A stretch of 64,000 bases of DNA from Xenorhabdus cabanillasii (GTDB taxonomy: Bacteria; Pseudomonadota; Gammaproteobacteria; Enterobacterales; Enterobacteriaceae). The position numbers and the translations under genes are program-made. This document shows positions 48,759-63,180 of this stretch, piece by piece (position 1 is the stretch's first letter; each line of letters begins with the position of its first letter). The notes beneath the pieces were generated by a model, which had not been told where the DNA came from, searched no databases, and saw nothing but the letters and a program-made list of their open reading frames with translations. The stretch lies in the NCBI RefSeq assembly GCF_003386665.1, contig NZ_QTUB01000001.1, positions 1,178,001 to 1,242,000 of the forward strand, in the 5' to 3' direction.

Positions 48759-48820
48759 CATACCCGTTGTTTTTTTAGGTTGCAGTTTTATTAGTTGTAT
48801 CTTGAAATCCATTGGGTATG
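48759..48820. repeat. Internally deleted ERIC-like element abutting the pheA promoter
   Basis: The 62-bp segment is bounded by the inverted ends cataccc and gggtatg. It keeps only the two outer arms of the ERIC-type repeat (ccgttgtttttttaggttgcag and ttgtatcttgaaatccattg), without the CCCCAG core. Its left end touches the -35 of the pheA promoter. Confidence 0.65.
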
Positions 48821-48883
48821 GAAGGGGAGTTAGAGTCAGTGAAAACGCGCTCATTGAGCGCGCCAGGAAAATAAAAGTGGTAG

Positions 48884-49216
48884 TTATATCTCTAAATTAA
48901 GATTGGACTCTTTCACACTATGATCTGCTCGGCGAGCTTCTCCTTTATGCTGAACTTTATTGAGTTGGCGTTCTAATTTTGTCAGCAACTCATTGATAGC
49001 TGTATACATATCTTCATGTTTGGCACTGGCAACTAATGTACCATTTGGTGTGCCGATTGTGGCATCAACCAAGAATCCTTGGGGTTCTTTTGAAAGAACA
49101 ATATGTGGATTGATTAAATTAACTTGCCATTTATTCAACTTGTTTAGACGGTCTTCTACATGGCTGCGAATTGCGGGGGTAATTTCCATTTGTTTGCTGG
49201 TAATGTTTACTAACAT
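48884..49216 (-). CDS. raiA: Ribosome-associated inhibitor A (short HPF-type protein)
   Basis: RaiA (YfiA) binds the 30S decoding centre in stationary phase or cold and blocks translation. The ATG at 49216, with AGAGG about 8 bases upstream, gives 110 residues starting [24 protein letters not shown], closely matching E. coli RaiA (113). The open frame extends 58 codons upstream to 49390, but that extension has no family resemblance. The HPF core [19 protein letters not shown] and [20 protein letters not shown] is complete. It lies between pheA and bamD as in E. coli. Confidence 0.96.
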   Translation of the reverse strand: MLVNITSKQMEITPAIRSHVEDRLNKLNKWQVNLINPHIVLSKEPQGFLVDATIGTPNGTLVASAKHEDMYTAINELLTKLERQLNKVQHKGEARRADHSVKESNLNLEI

Positions 49217-49463
49217 ATAGTTACCTCTTGATGTTACTCCGTCTTCGATGGTTTCAGCATAACGCTCTTTTGTGGAAAAAGAATGATCTAAATCACTTTT
49301 ATTAGGAGATTTAGGAGTGGATTGGTGAAACTGTGATTCATAATGAAGATATGGGTAATACTTGTTGCTAAGAGAGGCGTTATGCGTCATTATCGATCAG
49401 TTATGGTATTATCAACTCAATTAACAATTCCAAAATGTAAATTGGTTTCATTGGGTAATGATA

Positions 49464-49505
49464 CTAAAAAAAACAGCAGCCATATATATAACTGCTGTTT
49501 TTGTT
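49464..49505 (-). terminator. Intrinsic terminator after bamD
   Basis: The stem aaacagcag (49471-49479) / ctgctgttt (49492-49500) with a 12-base AT loop is followed on the minus strand by TTTTTTT. It lies 31 bases past the bamD stop; T-runs on both sides make it usable on either strand. Confidence 0.85.
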
Positions 49506-49530
49506 TTGTGTTTGATGCTTTTTTGAAACT

Positions 49531-50265
49531 CTATACCGGATTAGCCGCAATTAATGCTGCGACTTTATCTGCTTCGGTTTTAAGCCCTAATGCCTTATAT
49601 GCTTTCTCCATGTAAGGTAGAGATTCTTTGGTCGAATGAGTATCGGGATAATCACGTAACATTTGTTCTGCACGATTGACAACCGCCACATAAGCACCGC
49701 GTTTAGTATAATATTGCACAACTGCAAGCTCATGTTTAGCTAAACGCTCTTTGAGGAAAATTAAACGCTTATAAGCATCTGTAGCATATTGACTGTTAGG
49801 ATAGTAGCGCACCAACTGTTTGAAATCGCGGAAAGCCGCTCTGGCATTTTCAGGATCACGGTCTGAACGGTCAATCCCCAAAAAATCCTGCAAGAGGTTA
49901 TCATCCATCGCTTGTAACACCAGAGCCCGCATATACAGTACGTAGTCAATATTAGGATGGGTTGGATTCAGACGCATGAAACGTTCAGCAGATGCAAGCG
50001 CGAGAGGGAATTCTGCTGATTTATAATAAGAATAGATCAAGTCAAGCTGAACCTGTTGAGAATACGGCCCGAAAGGATAGCGGTTATCAAGGGATTCCAA
50101 TTGCTTAATAGCCAATTTATAGTTACCGTTTTGTAGTTTTTCCTGCCCATTTGAATAAATTTGAGATGGCGGGATATCAGGAACAGCATCTTTGTTGCTG
50201 GAGCATCCAGATAAAACTAGGCTCAATGTGGCCGAAGCCACCAGATATTTCATGCGAATCATCAC
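49531..50265 (-). CDS. bamD: Outer-membrane assembly lipoprotein BamD
   Basis: BamD is the essential lipoprotein of the BAM complex that inserts beta-barrel proteins into the outer membrane. The 244-residue precursor has a signal peptide with lipobox LVLSGCSS (Cys20), then tetratricopeptide-type repeats ([57 protein letters not shown]). Length equals E. coli BamD (YfiO). It is divergent from rluD, the same as in E. coli. Confidence 0.97.
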   Translation of the reverse strand: MMIRMKYLVASATLSLVLSGCSSNKDAVPDIPPSQIYSNGQEKLQNGNYKLAIKQLESLDNRYPFGPYSQQVQLDLIYSYYKSAEFPLALASAERFMRLNPTHPNIDYVLYMRALVLQAMDDNLLQDFLGIDRSDRDPENARAAFRDFKQLVRYYPNSQYATDAYKRLIFLKERLAKHELAVVQYYTKRGAYVAVVNRAEQMLRDYPDTHSTKESLPYMEKAYKALGLKTEADKVAALIAANPV

Positions 50266-50400
50266 GTGTTGATTACCCTCTGATTGTTTTCTGGGAGACT
50301 ATCCGTGAAGCTCCCGGCAAAAGATAGAGTTACAATAGCACACTATTTTAAATGAAACGGCCTCGCCGTCAAAACTCAACGTAAAATATAGAAATTATAT

Positions 50401-51378
50401 ATGGCACAACAAATACGACTTAATACAACAGTCGCTGAATCTCAGCTTGGTCAACGTTTAGATCAAGCTCTGGCTGAATTATTCCCTGATTATTCAAGAT
50501 CACGTATAAAAGAGTGGATTTTGCATGGCAAAGTTCAGGTTAACGGCAAATTGATTAATAAGCCAAAAGAAAAAGTACTGGGCGGCGAAGAAATTTCCAT
50601 TGATGCTATTATTGAAGAGGATACTCGTTGGGAGCCACAAAATATTGAACTGAATGTTGTCTATGAAGATGACGATATTCTGGTCATTAATAAACCACGT
50701 GACTTGGTTGTACATCCTGGTGCTGGGAATCCTGATGGTACGATATTAAATGCTCTGCTATATCGTTATCCTGAAATTGCAGATGTTCCCCGTGCAGGCA
50801 TCGTGCATCGTCTTGATAAAGACACTACGGGTCTGATGGTTGTCGCAAAAACAGTACCAGCGCAGACTCGTTTGGTGGAATCCCTGCAATTGCGTGAAAT
50901 TACCCGTGAATATGAGGCTATCGCTTTGGGACATATGACTGCGGGTGGAACAGTAGAAGAGCCAATATCCCGTCACCCAACAAAACGGACGCATATGGCT
51001 GTTCATCCAATGGGCAAACCAGCAGTGACTCACTACCGAATCATGGAGCATTTCCGGGCACATACCCGTTTGCGTCTGCGTCTGGAGACAGGAAGAACAC
51101 ACCAAATCCGTGTGCATATGTCCCATATTAAACATCCATTGGTTGGTGATCCGTTATATGGCGGTCGGCCTCGTCCTCTGAAAGGGGCTTCTGAAGAATT
51201 TCGCGAAGTGATGCGCAACTTTGATCGCCAAGCATTGCATGCCACTATGTTACGTCTTTATCATCCGATAACAGGTATTGAAATGGAATGGCACGCAGCG
51301 TTACCGGATGACATGGTTAGACTTATTGATGTAATGAAGGCAGATGCTGAAACTTTCAAAGACGAGATGGATTGGTAG
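50401..51378 (+). CDS. rluD: 23S rRNA pseudouridine synthase D (1911/1915/1917)
   Basis: RluD makes three pseudouridines in helix 69 of 23S rRNA. The 325-residue protein has an N-terminal S4 RNA-binding domain (GQRLDQALAELFPDYSRSRIKEWI, about residues 17-75) and the catalytic motif GIVHRLDKDTTGLMVVAK with Asp139, the same number as the E. coli catalytic Asp. GRTHQIRVHMSHIKHPLVGDPLYGG is also conserved. pgeF follows 3 bases after the stop. Confidence 0.98.
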   Translation: MAQQIRLNTTVAESQLGQRLDQALAELFPDYSRSRIKEWILHGKVQVNGKLINKPKEKVLGGEEISIDAIIEEDTRWEPQNIELNVVYEDDDILVINKPRDLVVHPGAGNPDGTILNALLYRYPEIADVPRAGIVHRLDKDTTGLMVVAKTVPAQTRLVESLQLREITREYEAIALGHMTAGGTVEEPISRHPTKRTHMAVHPMGKPAVTHYRIMEHFRAHTRLRLRLETGRTHQIRVHMSHIKHPLVGDPLYGGRPRPLKGASEEFREVMRNFDRQALHATMLRLYHPITGIEMEWHAALPDDMVRLIDVMKADAETFKDEMDW

Positions 51379-51381
51379 GTA

Positions 51382-52113
51382 ATGACACCACTAATTTTTC
51401 CTGACTGGGCACAACCTGAAAACGTTGGTGCATGTAGTACAACCCGGACGGGAGGTATCAGCCTGCCTCCTTATGATAGCCTGAATTTAGGCGGCCACGT
51501 TGGGGATGCCCCTGAATGTGTGGAGAGGAACAGGGAACTCTTGGTTGAATATGCTCACCTGCCGCAGCAACCTATCTGGTTGGAGCAGGTACACGGAACG
51601 CGTGTCATCAGATTGGATGATCAATTAGTGGAAGATAATCAGGCTGATGCTGTTTACACAAATAGAACTGGGCAGGTTTGTGCTGTAATGACAGCGGATT
51701 GTTTGCCTGTGCTTTTTTGTTCCAGTAATGGAGATGAGGTTGCAGCAGCTCATGCAGGCTGGCGTGGATTATGTGCCGGAGTGCTGGAAAATACAGTAGC
51801 TCAATTCAGTGCAAAACCTGACATGATCTATGCATGGATGGGGCCAGCTATTGGCCCTGAAAAATTTGAAGTAGGGCGCGAAGTAATGGACGCCTTTATA
51901 GCAACCGATCCTAATCTGGAACAAGCCTTTACACCTTATGGTGTTAAATTTTTGGCAAATATCTACTTACTGGCTAGATTAAAGTTGCAGTCTATTGGAA
52001 TAAATGAAGTTTTTGGGGGCTCTGTTTGTACGGTTTCCGAGGAGAAGAACTTTTTTTCTTATCGTCGTGATGGTATCACCGGACGTATGGCAACTTTAAT
52101 CTGGTTGAGATAA
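51382..52113 (+). CDS. pgeF: Purine nucleoside phosphorylase / multicopper-oxidase-like YfiH family
   Basis: The E. coli homologue YfiH/PgeF clears a misincorporated peptidoglycan precursor, and family members (LACC1/YlmD) also show purine nucleoside phosphorylase or polyphenol oxidase activity. The 243-residue protein has the family His/Cys metal-site motifs: WLEQVHGTRV, VMTADCLPVLFCSSNG, and AAAHAGWRGLCAGVLENTV. It is translationally close to rluD (3-base gap) and precedes clpB, as in E. coli. Confidence 0.95.
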   Translation: MTPLIFPDWAQPENVGACSTTRTGGISLPPYDSLNLGGHVGDAPECVERNRELLVEYAHLPQQPIWLEQVHGTRVIRLDDQLVEDNQADAVYTNRTGQVCAVMTADCLPVLFCSSNGDEVAAAHAGWRGLCAGVLENTVAQFSAKPDMIYAWMGPAIGPEKFEVGREVMDAFIATDPNLEQAFTPYGVKFLANIYLLARLKLQSIGINEVFGGSVCTVSEEKNFFSYRRDGITGRMATLIWLR

Positions 52114-52174
52114 CCTATCTCGCAGGACGATCTTTGGTGCATAGCAAAAAGTCTCCAATTAACTTTTCAGAATA

Positions 52175-52204
52175 CCTTGAATATTTAAGGTATGACCTTA
52201 TCTA
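52175..52204 (+). promoter_or_regulatory. Heat-shock (sigma-32) promoter of clpB
   Basis: CCTTGAATA (52175-52183) and CCTTATCTA (52196-52204) with about 14 bases between them fit the sigma-32 pattern CTTGAA-N11-16-CCCCATnT loosely. The segment is nearly the same as that upstream of E. coli clpB, a known sigma-32 target. Confidence 0.65.
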
Positions 52205-52242
52205 ATCTCCAGTAGCAAATTCTGACTAGTATTGGAGGTGTT

Positions 52243-54816
52243 ATGCGTCTGGATCGTCTTACCAATAAATTCCAGCTTGCTCTCGCTGATGCCCAATCTC
52301 TCGCATTAGGGCGTGATAATCAATTCATTGAACCTGTCCACTTGATGAGCACATTGCTTAACCAGGAGGGAGGCTCTGTTCGTCCTTTACTGATGTCCGC
52401 AGGGATTGATACGGGTAACTTGAATGATCGGCTTAACTTGGCTTTGGATAAATTTCCGAAAGTGGAAGGTAGTGGCGGTGATGTACAGGTATCCAATGAG
52501 TTAGGACGTTATTTAAACCTGTGCGACAAGCTTGCTCAAAAAGCAGGTGATAATTTCATCTCTTCTGAACTCTTTGTTCTTGCAGCGCTAGAAGAGCGTG
52601 GCACATTAAGTGACATATTGAAAGCCGCGGGAGCAACTAAAGATAAAATCACTAAGGCCATAGAAAAGATGCGTGGTGGTGAAAAAGTAAATGACCAAGG
52701 TGCCGAAGATCAACGTCAGGCACTGAAAAAATACACAATTGATCTAACTGAACGGGCTGAACAAGGTAAATTAGATCCCGTGATAGGACGTGACGAAGAG
52801 ATCCGTCGAACAATTCAGGTATTACAACGTCGAACCAAGAATAACCCTGTGCTAATCGGTGAACCTGGGGTTGGGAAAACAGCTATCGTTGAAGGGCTGG
52901 CACAACGTATTGTTAATGGTGAAGTTCCTGAAGGACTGAAAAACAAACGTGTACTGTCTCTTGATATGGGCGCATTGTTGGCGGGGGCTAAATACCGTGG
53001 CGAATTTGAAGAACGTCTGAAAGGTGTTTTGAATGATCTCGCTAAACAGGAAGGTTCGGTCATTCTGTTCATTGATGAATTACATACGATGGTAGGTGCA
53101 GGTAAAGCTGATGGTGCTATGGACGCTGGCAACATGCTGAAACCCGCACTAGCACGAGGTGAATTGCACTGTGTTGGTGCGACAACATCAGATGAATATC
53201 GTCAGTATATTGAGAAAGATGCAGCTTTAGAACGCCGCTTCCAGAAAGTTTATGTTGCGGAGCCTACTGTTGAGGACACCATTGCTATTTTACGTGGCCT
53301 TAAAGAGCGTTATGAGTTGCACCACCATGTTCAAATAACTGATCCAGCAATTGTTGCTGCGGCGACATTATCTCATCGTTATATTTCTGATCGTATGTTA
53401 CCTGACAAAGCGATTGACTTAATTGATGAAGCTGGAGCTAGTCTACGTATGCAGATGGATTCTAAGCCAGAGGCATTAGATCGTCTGGAACGTCGAATTA
53501 TTCAGTTAAAACTTGAACAGCAGGCTTTAAAAAAAGAATCGGATGATGCCAGTAAAAAGCGTTTGGATATGTTGAATGAAGAGCTGGTGGAAAAAGAACG
53601 GGAATATTCTGAGCTGGAAGAAGAGTGGAAAGCAGAAAAAGCCGAGCTTACCGGTACTCAAAACATTAAGGCTGAATTAGAAAATGCACGTATTGAGTTA
53701 GAAAAAGCCCGTCGTAGCGGTGACTTGGCAAAAATGTCAGAAATTCAATACGGAAAAATTCCTGAGTTGGAAAAACGGCTTACTGCTGCGACTACAGCAG
53801 AAAGTCATCCAATGAGACTGCTGCGTAATAAAGTTACTGATGCTGAAATTGCTGAAATTCTTGCTCGCTGGACGGGAATCCCTGTATCCAGAATGTTGGA
53901 AAGTGAAAAAGATAAATTATTGCGTATGGAACATGAATTACACAAACGTGTAATTGGGCAAAATGAGGCCGTTGATGCTGTGTCGAATGCAATTCGCCGT
54001 AGCCGCGCTGGTTTATCTGATCCAAACCGCCCGATAGGTTCTTTCATGTTCTTAGGGCCAACAGGGGTTGGTAAAACTGAGCTGTGTAAGGCATTGGCTA
54101 ATTTCCTGTTTGATAGTGACGATGCAATGGTACGTATCGACATGTCTGAATTTATGGAAAAGCACGCTGTTTCAAGGTTAGTGGGTGCTCCTCCCGGATA
54201 TGTTGGGTATGAAGAAGGAGGGTATCTGACAGAAGCAGTGCGTCGTCGCCCTTACTCTGTCATTTTATTAGATGAAGTTGAAAAAGCTCATCCGGATGTT
54301 TTCAATATCTTGCTACAAGTCTTGGATGATGGTCGCTTGACTGATGGTCAAGGAAGAACAGTAGATTTTCGTAATACCGTTGTAATTATGACCTCTAACT
54401 TAGGTTCAGACATGATTCAGGAACATTTTGGTGCACTGGATTATGTAGGAATGAAAGATATGGTGATGGAGATAGTTGGCCGCCATTTCAGACCTGAGTT
54501 CATTAACCGAGTTGATGAAGTTGTGGTATTCCATCCACTAGGAAAAGAACATTTGAAATCTATTGCGAATATCCAATTGCAGCGTCTATATAAACGTTTG
54601 GAAGAGCGTGGCTATCAAGTCACAATGACTCTATCCGCTTTGGAAAAACTGAGTGACGCTGGTTTTGATCCTGTATATGGAGCGCGCCCATTAAAACGGG
54701 CTATCCAGCAAGAGATTGAAAATCCGCTGGCTCAGCAGATCCTTTCAGGGAAATTGATGCCAGGTAAATTGGTCACATTAGATTTGGAAAATGATCATAT
54801 TATTGCAAGGCAATAA
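52243..54816 (+). CDS. clpB: ATP-dependent disaggregase ClpB
   Basis: ClpB is a hexameric AAA+ machine that works with DnaK to dissolve protein aggregates after heat stress. The 857 residues comprise an N-domain (1-145), nucleotide-binding domain 1 with Walker [10 protein letters not shown] (about 206-213), a long coiled-coil middle domain (about 410-525, [19 protein letters not shown] ... [11 protein letters not shown]), and domain 2 with GPTGVGKTE (about 605-613) and [17 protein letters not shown] ribosome site precedes the ATG. In E. coli a shorter form starts at a GTG codon for Val149; here Val149 is GTA, and the nearest ATG is Met143. An rRNA operon follows. Confidence 0.98.
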   Translation: MRLDRLTNKFQLALADAQSLALGRDNQFIEPVHLMSTLLNQEGGSVRPLLMSAGIDTGNLNDRLNLALDKFPKVEGSGGDVQVSNELGRYLNLCDKLAQKAGDNFISSELFVLAALEERGTLSDILKAAGATKDKITKAIEKMRGGEKVNDQGAEDQRQALKKYTIDLTERAEQGKLDPVIGRDEEIRRTIQVLQRRTKNNPVLIGEPGVGKTAIVEGLAQRIVNGEVPEGLKNKRVLSLDMGALLAGAKYRGEFEERLKGVLNDLAKQEGSVILFIDELHTMVGAGKADGAMDAGNMLKPALARGELHCVGATTSDEYRQYIEKDAALERRFQKVYVAEPTVEDTIAILRGLKERYELHHHVQITDPAIVAAATLSHRYISDRMLPDKAIDLIDEAGASLRMQMDSKPEALDRLERRIIQLKLEQQALKKESDDASKKRLDMLNEELVEKEREYSELEEEWKAEKAELTGTQNIKAELENARIELEKARRSGDLAKMSEIQYGKIPELEKRLTAATTAESHPMRLLRNKVTDAEIAEILARWTGIPVSRMLESEKDKLLRMEHELHKRVIGQNEAVDAVSNAIRRSRAGLSDPNRPIGSFMFLGPTGVGKTELCKALANFLFDSDDAMVRIDMSEFMEKHAVSRLVGAPPGYVGYEEGGYLTEAVRRRPYSVILLDEVEKAHPDVFNILLQVLDDGRLTDGQGRTVDFRNTVVIMTSNLGSDMIQEHFGALDYVGMKDMVMEIVGRHFRPEFINRVDEVVVFHPLGKEHLKSIANIQLQRLYKRLEERGYQVTMTLSALEKLSDAGFDPVYGARPLKRAIQQEIENPLAQQILSGKLMPGKLVTLDLENDHIIARQ

Positions 54817-54921
54817 CGTTTTTTACTCAATTCACTTTGTGATATTCTATAGGTGGTTATTTTTATAGACAATTATTGAATAGTAATGCCGTTAAGCAAT
54901 ATAAAAAATCTTACAAAAATA

Positions 54922-54953
54922 AAAGAGAGGTGAAAAAATCACCTCTCTTTCAT
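54922..54953 (+). terminator. Intrinsic terminator after clpB
   Basis: A perfect 12-bp stem aaagagaggtga / tcacctctcttt with an AAAAA loop, ending in TTTCATTT. Confidence 0.9.
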
Positions 54954-55032
54954 TTATTAGGTCAAAAATATATCTAAAAAGCTTATTCTGAGTGATAAAT
55001 AGTCGATTGAATTGTTTTTTTTAAAATAATTG

Positions 55033-55060
55033 TTGTCAGTATCGCAAAAGTCCCTATAAT
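55033..55060 (+). promoter_or_regulatory. rRNA operon promoter P1
   Basis: TTGTCA (55033-55038), 16-base spacer, TATAAT (55055-55060), followed by the GC-rich discriminator gcgcctcc typical of stringently controlled rrn P1 promoters. It lies in the 538-base clpB-16S gap, which otherwise holds the clpB terminator, P2, and the rrn leader. Confidence 0.85.
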
Positions 55061-55132
55061 GCGCCTCCGTTGTCACGATGAACACACAAATGAATCGGCG
55101 TGACAAGAGCTGAAAGTCATGAAAATAAAGGC

Positions 55133-55160
55133 TTGACACGCTGAGAGGAAGGCGTAACAT
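55133..55160 (+). promoter_or_regulatory. rRNA operon promoter P2
   Basis: TTGACA (55133-55138), 16-base spacer, TAACAT (55155-55160), 100 bases after P1, the usual tandem rrn arrangement. Confidence 0.82.
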
Positions 55161-55199
55161 ACACCACCTCAGGCAAGAAGAGAGATTACTTCTGCCAAC

Positions 55200-55211
55200 G
55201 CTCTTTAACAA
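55200..55211 (+). promoter_or_regulatory. boxA antitermination site in the rrn leader
   Basis: gctctttaacaa matches the rrn boxA core recognised by NusB-S10. A second copy, tgctctttaacaa, occurs in the 16S-23S spacer at about 57134-57146. Confidence 0.85.
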
Positions 55212-55353
55212 ATTAATCAGACAATCTGTGTGGGCACTCGCAGGACACGATCAAACGCCGCAAGGCGAAAAAGATTCAAGTCTTGAAGAGTGACTGAAAC
55301 AGTTAATTCATTGCGATACTGAACAGTGAAATTCTTTGAGCATCAAACACTTT

Positions 55354-56898
<1,545 letters not shown>

Positions 56899-56981
56899 AC
56901 CAAATGATGGTAAGCTTGTGAGTGTTCACACAGATTGTCTGATGACTGTAAGACGAGCAAGCGTCTGCGAAGAGACTGACT

Positions 56982-57057
56982 GTCCCCTTCGTCTAGAGGC
57001 CTAGGACACCGCCCTTTCACGGCGGTAACAGGGGTTCGAATCCCCTAGGGGACGCCA
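56982..57057 (+). tRNA. gltW: tRNA-Glu (anticodon TTC) in the 16S-23S spacer
   Basis: A 76-nt tRNA gene, gtccccttcgtctagaggcc at its 5' end, anticodon TTC at 57016-57018, encoded CCA. It is the only tRNA in the spacer, as in E. coli rrnG, which also lies next to clpB. Confidence 0.97.
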
Positions 57058-57246
57058 CTTTGCTCAGGCCCCGGGTGAAAGCCGGTGCCAACCGATATTG
57101 TTAAGCGTGACTTGCGAGTCAGTTTAGCAATATTTGCTCTTTAACAATCTGGAACAAGCTGAAAATTTGAAACCATCAATAGGGTCCTTGACGATATTGA
57201 TGCGTCTCTCAACATACTCCAATTCGAAGACACCTTCGGGTTGTGA

Positions 57247-60256
<3,010 letters not shown>

Positions 60257-60351
60257 GACAACACCGAAGGTGTTTTGGGGCCAAGAGACGAAAACAGTTT
60301 CAGAGAAAGACAGAGACAGTCATCAGCTTGTTCAGGATTGAATACAGGATT

Positions 60352-60471
60352 TGTCTGGCGGCAATAGCGCGGTGGTCCCACCTGACCCCATGCCGAACTC
60401 AGCAGTGAAACGCCGGCGCGCCGATGGTAGTGTGGGGTCTCCCCATGTGAGAGTAGGGCACTGCCAGACAT
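60352..60471 (+). rRNA. rrf: 5S ribosomal RNA
   Basis: 120-nt gene from tgtctggcggcaatagcgcg to ctgccagacat; ends pair to form helix I. The sequence follows the E. coli 5S with few changes. It lies 95 bases after 23S. Confidence 0.97.
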
Positions 60472-60483
60472 TCATTTAGTCAG

Positions 60484-60513
60484 AAAAGCCATCCGTCACC
60501 GGATGGCTTTTTT
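60484..60513 (+). terminator. Intrinsic terminator of the rRNA operon
   Basis: A 12-bp perfect stem aaaagccatccg / cggatggctttt with TCAC loop and T-rich tail, 12 bases past 5S. Confidence 0.93.
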
Positions 60514-60836
60514 GCGTTTACCCAACGTCACTGGGCAAATGATATACCCTTCCTTATTTTTATGGGCACTGCTGTGGTCTATATTTCCTTTATCTGTCCT
60601 ATCTTAGTTAATTCATCTGTTTGTCGCTGATTTACTGACATTTAATTGCTTTAGTAGCTTTGCTAACATCAGTTATTAAATTCAGAATTTGCTCTTCAAC
60701 AGTGAATTAAGTTCTTTGTTGTCCAATTTTGTGGTAAAAACGGATGTATATTTTAGATACAATATATTTGTTAATCTTATGATCTGTGTTCTTACGATCG
60801 GTTATGATTGTATGTCACTGAATAGAAGGATAAACA
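60514..60836 (+). other. AT-rich leader of the Wadjet operon
   Basis: The 365-base 5S-jetA gap contains the rrn terminator and then about 320 bases of AT-rich sequence with no gene or RNA I can recognise. It must contain the jetA promoter. Candidate elements are scattered (for example ttgtgg near 60730 and tatatt/taatct-like hexamers 60745-60780) but no pair is convincing. AGAAGGA (60824-60830) is the jetA ribosome site. Confidence 0.6.
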
Positions 60837-62297
60837 TTGAATTTTCGAGGGTTACAAGCAAAATACAGTCGTCTTTTTCGGGATAATGAAGCCTGGAAAC
60901 TATTAAGAGCTGATAATGCACCGTACATTTTAGCTTTTTTAAGCGATTTGTTTTCTGAAAACAGTGAAGTTCCCTTCAGTCAGGCTCGAATATCACTTGA
61001 TGAAGAATTAATTCGTTTCCGGGAATTGGATATTTGGAAAACAGAAAGATCAGCAGGCAATTATCTTAATAAATGGATTAAAGAAGGCTGGCTGAGGGAA
61101 ATGGATGATGTCCTGACCAAAACGGATGCCAGTGAAATTGCTGTTCGTTTTGTCCAGGAACTTGATGAACATAATTCAGGAACAACAGCATCTCATTTGA
61201 GAATTGTTCAGGATGCAGTTAGGGATTTTGCAGTGGCAATTAACTCAAATGTTAATGAACGTATCACGCTTTTAAAATCCAGAATATCAGAAATACAAAG
61301 AGAAATTGATGCATTGCATTCTGGTGTTGTTACTGAATTAACTGTAGCGGAACAAAGAGAAAGGATCCGTGAAATCTATCACTTGGCATCAATCTTAACC
61401 GGGGATTTTCGCCGTGTTGAAGATGAAGTCCGTCGATTAGATCAAGACATTCGAATTCAAATTATTGAAGAAGATTCCACAAAAGGAAATATTCTTCTTT
61501 CCGTGTTAGAGAAAGAAAATTTATTATCCCAAACTGACGCAGGTAGCGCATTTGAAAGCTTTTTTCTTTTGCTATGTGATCAGCATAGAACAACAGAATT
61601 GCGGGAACAGCTTCATAGTATTTTAAGTCGCCCGGTTGCAAAGCATTTAACTGCTCATCAGCAACAGTTTCTTAATCGATTGATGAGAGAACTGAATCGA
61701 GAGAGTGAAAGAGTTTTTCAGATCAGACGCCGAATAGAAGAAAGCTTACGTGCTTATATAGAAAGTGGTTATGCTCAGGAGAATAGGGCAGTAGAGAGAT
61801 TACTTAATCGATTGGAAAAACTGGCTGTTGAACTGAAAAACGCAGGATGTAACTTACAAACAGAAACAACCCTATCACTGCCTACCGGGACAGCGACAAT
61901 AAACTCTCCTGACAGTATGCAACTCAAGTTACCTGATGAAAAACTCAATACTTCTGGTGTTGAAGAAAATCTAAACTCTAAGGTGCCAAGCACGCAAATG
62001 TTGGATTGTCTTGACACAGTTCAAGTCAGGTTAATTGCTGAAAAGATCCTGATTACATTAAAAAAATATGGGCCAATGACGATAGCTTCTATTGTGGTTC
62101 ATAATCCTATTAGTACAGGACTGGAAGAATTAGTTGCCTATTTGAGAGTAGCAAAATCGATTGGTGTAGTGTCATTAGAAGAAAACGAATCAGTAGAGAT
62201 TAAGGATAAACAGGGTGTTCATTTGCGGGCATCTATTCCAACTTTTATTTTGAGTGCCGATTTATTTCCTGACAATTTAGATGAGTTAGTCCTTTAA
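60837..62297 (+). CDS. jetA: Wadjet anti-plasmid system protein JetA (DUF3375)
   Basis: JetA is the kleisin-type subunit (MukF/MksF-like) of the SMC-like Wadjet complex, which recognises and helps destroy small circular plasmid DNA. The 486-residue product fits DUF3375: N-terminal LLRADNAPYILAFLSDLF and AGNYLNKWIKEGWLREM (winged-helix region, residues about 20-100), a helical centre (ITLLKSRISEIQREIDALHSG; RIREIYHLASILTGDFRRVEDEVRRLD) and a C-terminal winged-helix-like part ending DNLDELVL. Translation starts at TTG 60837 with AGAAGGA 6 bases upstream. jetB follows after 31 bases. It opens the operon directly behind an rRNA terminator. Confidence 0.9.
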   Translation: MNFRGLQAKYSRLFRDNEAWKLLRADNAPYILAFLSDLFSENSEVPFSQARISLDEELIRFRELDIWKTERSAGNYLNKWIKEGWLREMDDVLTKTDASEIAVRFVQELDEHNSGTTASHLRIVQDAVRDFAVAINSNVNERITLLKSRISEIQREIDALHSGVVTELTVAEQRERIREIYHLASILTGDFRRVEDEVRRLDQDIRIQIIEEDSTKGNILLSVLEKENLLSQTDAGSAFESFFLLLCDQHRTTELREQLHSILSRPVAKHLTAHQQQFLNRLMRELNRESERVFQIRRRIEESLRAYIESGYAQENRAVERLLNRLEKLAVELKNAGCNLQTETTLSLPTGTATINSPDSMQLKLPDEKLNTSGVEENLNSKVPSTQMLDCLDTVQVRLIAEKILITLKKYGPMTIASIVVHNPISTGLEELVAYLRVAKSIGVVSLEENESVEIKDKQGVHLRASIPTFILSADLFPDNLDELVL

Positions 62298-62328
62298 ATT
62301 ATCTGGCTAGAAAGTGGGGGGATGAACT

Positions 62329-63180
62329 ATGGATGAATATAAGAAAGAAACCGGTTTTTTTGATCAGTTAATAAAAAATCATACACAGTCAGAGCGTTCC
62401 TCTAATACTCCTGACACAGAGTTAAATGCAGACTTTTCATTTGAAGAAGTGCTTCCTGATGATCATATATTGAGAGAAGATAACCGCCATTCTGATATAT
62501 TGAATGATACGGTGAATAATAAAGGCATGCCTGTTGAAGTTCGTCAGGTATTAGTCACTTTATTGCGTCATGGTGTCATATTGTCTTCGCAAAAAATAAA
62601 ACTTTTTGCATCTCTTTGTCGCTATCAAAATGATATTCGTGAATATTTATCAGAAATTTATTTGAAATTAATTCTGGATGAGAGAGCAGGGGTTGCGTTT
62701 ATTGCAAATATTAATGATGAAGAAGACAAAAAATCTTTGGGGATGGATGATGATGAAGAGACATTGTCTATCATTAGCCGGAGAACGCTTTCTCTATATG
62801 ACACTTTGCTGTTGTTGGTGCTTCGAAAACATTATCAAGATCGGGAATCTTCGGGTGAACAAAAAATTATCATCGATATAGAACGGATTGAATCCAATCT
62901 GACTCCATTTCTGCCATTAACCAATAGCACCAAATCTGATCGCAAAAAACTCAATGGTGCCCTGAACAAAATGGTGAATAAAAAAATATTGAGTTCGGTA
63001 CGAGGAAGTGATGATCGTTTTGAAATTACACCAATCATTCGTTATGTCGTTAATGCTGAGTTTCTCGAAAAAATGCTTGCAGATTATCTCAACATGGCAA
63101 ATGAAAAAGGTATAACTTCCGGCAAAAAGAGTAGTGGTATAAATGATGATGGTGAAACAGGGCATGACTATGTTAACTAA
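62329..63180 (+). CDS. jetB: Wadjet anti-plasmid system protein JetB (DUF4194)
   Basis: JetB is the MukE/MksE-like winged-helix (KITE) subunit that binds the JetA kleisin. The 283-residue protein has a poorly conserved acidic N-terminus (1-65) and a DUF4194-type body: MPVEVRQVLVTLLRHGVILSS, YLSEIYLKLILDERAGVAFI, RTLSLYDTLLLLVLRKHYQDRESSGEQKIIID and a C-terminal LNKMVNKKILSSVRGSDDRFEITPIIRYVV. Its 3' end overlaps jetC by 11 bases, showing coupled translation. The ribosome site is GGGGGATGAACT before ATG 62329. Confidence 0.9.
   Translation: MDEYKKETGFFDQLIKNHTQSERSSNTPDTELNADFSFEEVLPDDHILREDNRHSDILNDTVNNKGMPVEVRQVLVTLLRHGVILSSQKIKLFASLCRYQNDIREYLSEIYLKLILDERAGVAFIANINDEEDKKSLGMDDDEETLSIISRRTLSLYDTLLLLVLRKHYQDRESSGEQKIIIDIERIESNLTPFLPLTNSTKSDRKKLNGALNKMVNKKILSSVRGSDDRFEITPIIRYVVNAEFLEKMLADYLNMANEKGITSGKKSSGINDDGETGHDYVN

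Noticed and set aside
49217..49390. 58-codon N-terminal extension of raiA
   Set aside because: It has no family resemblance, lacks a good ribosome site and would put the conserved start [10 protein letters not shown] inside the protein; the ATG at 49216 has AGAGG upstream.
60514..60836. Possible attachment site or hidden gene between rrn and jetA
   Set aside because: I found no direct repeat of the 5S or tRNA end, no integrase and no open frame with a ribosome site in this AT-rich stretch.
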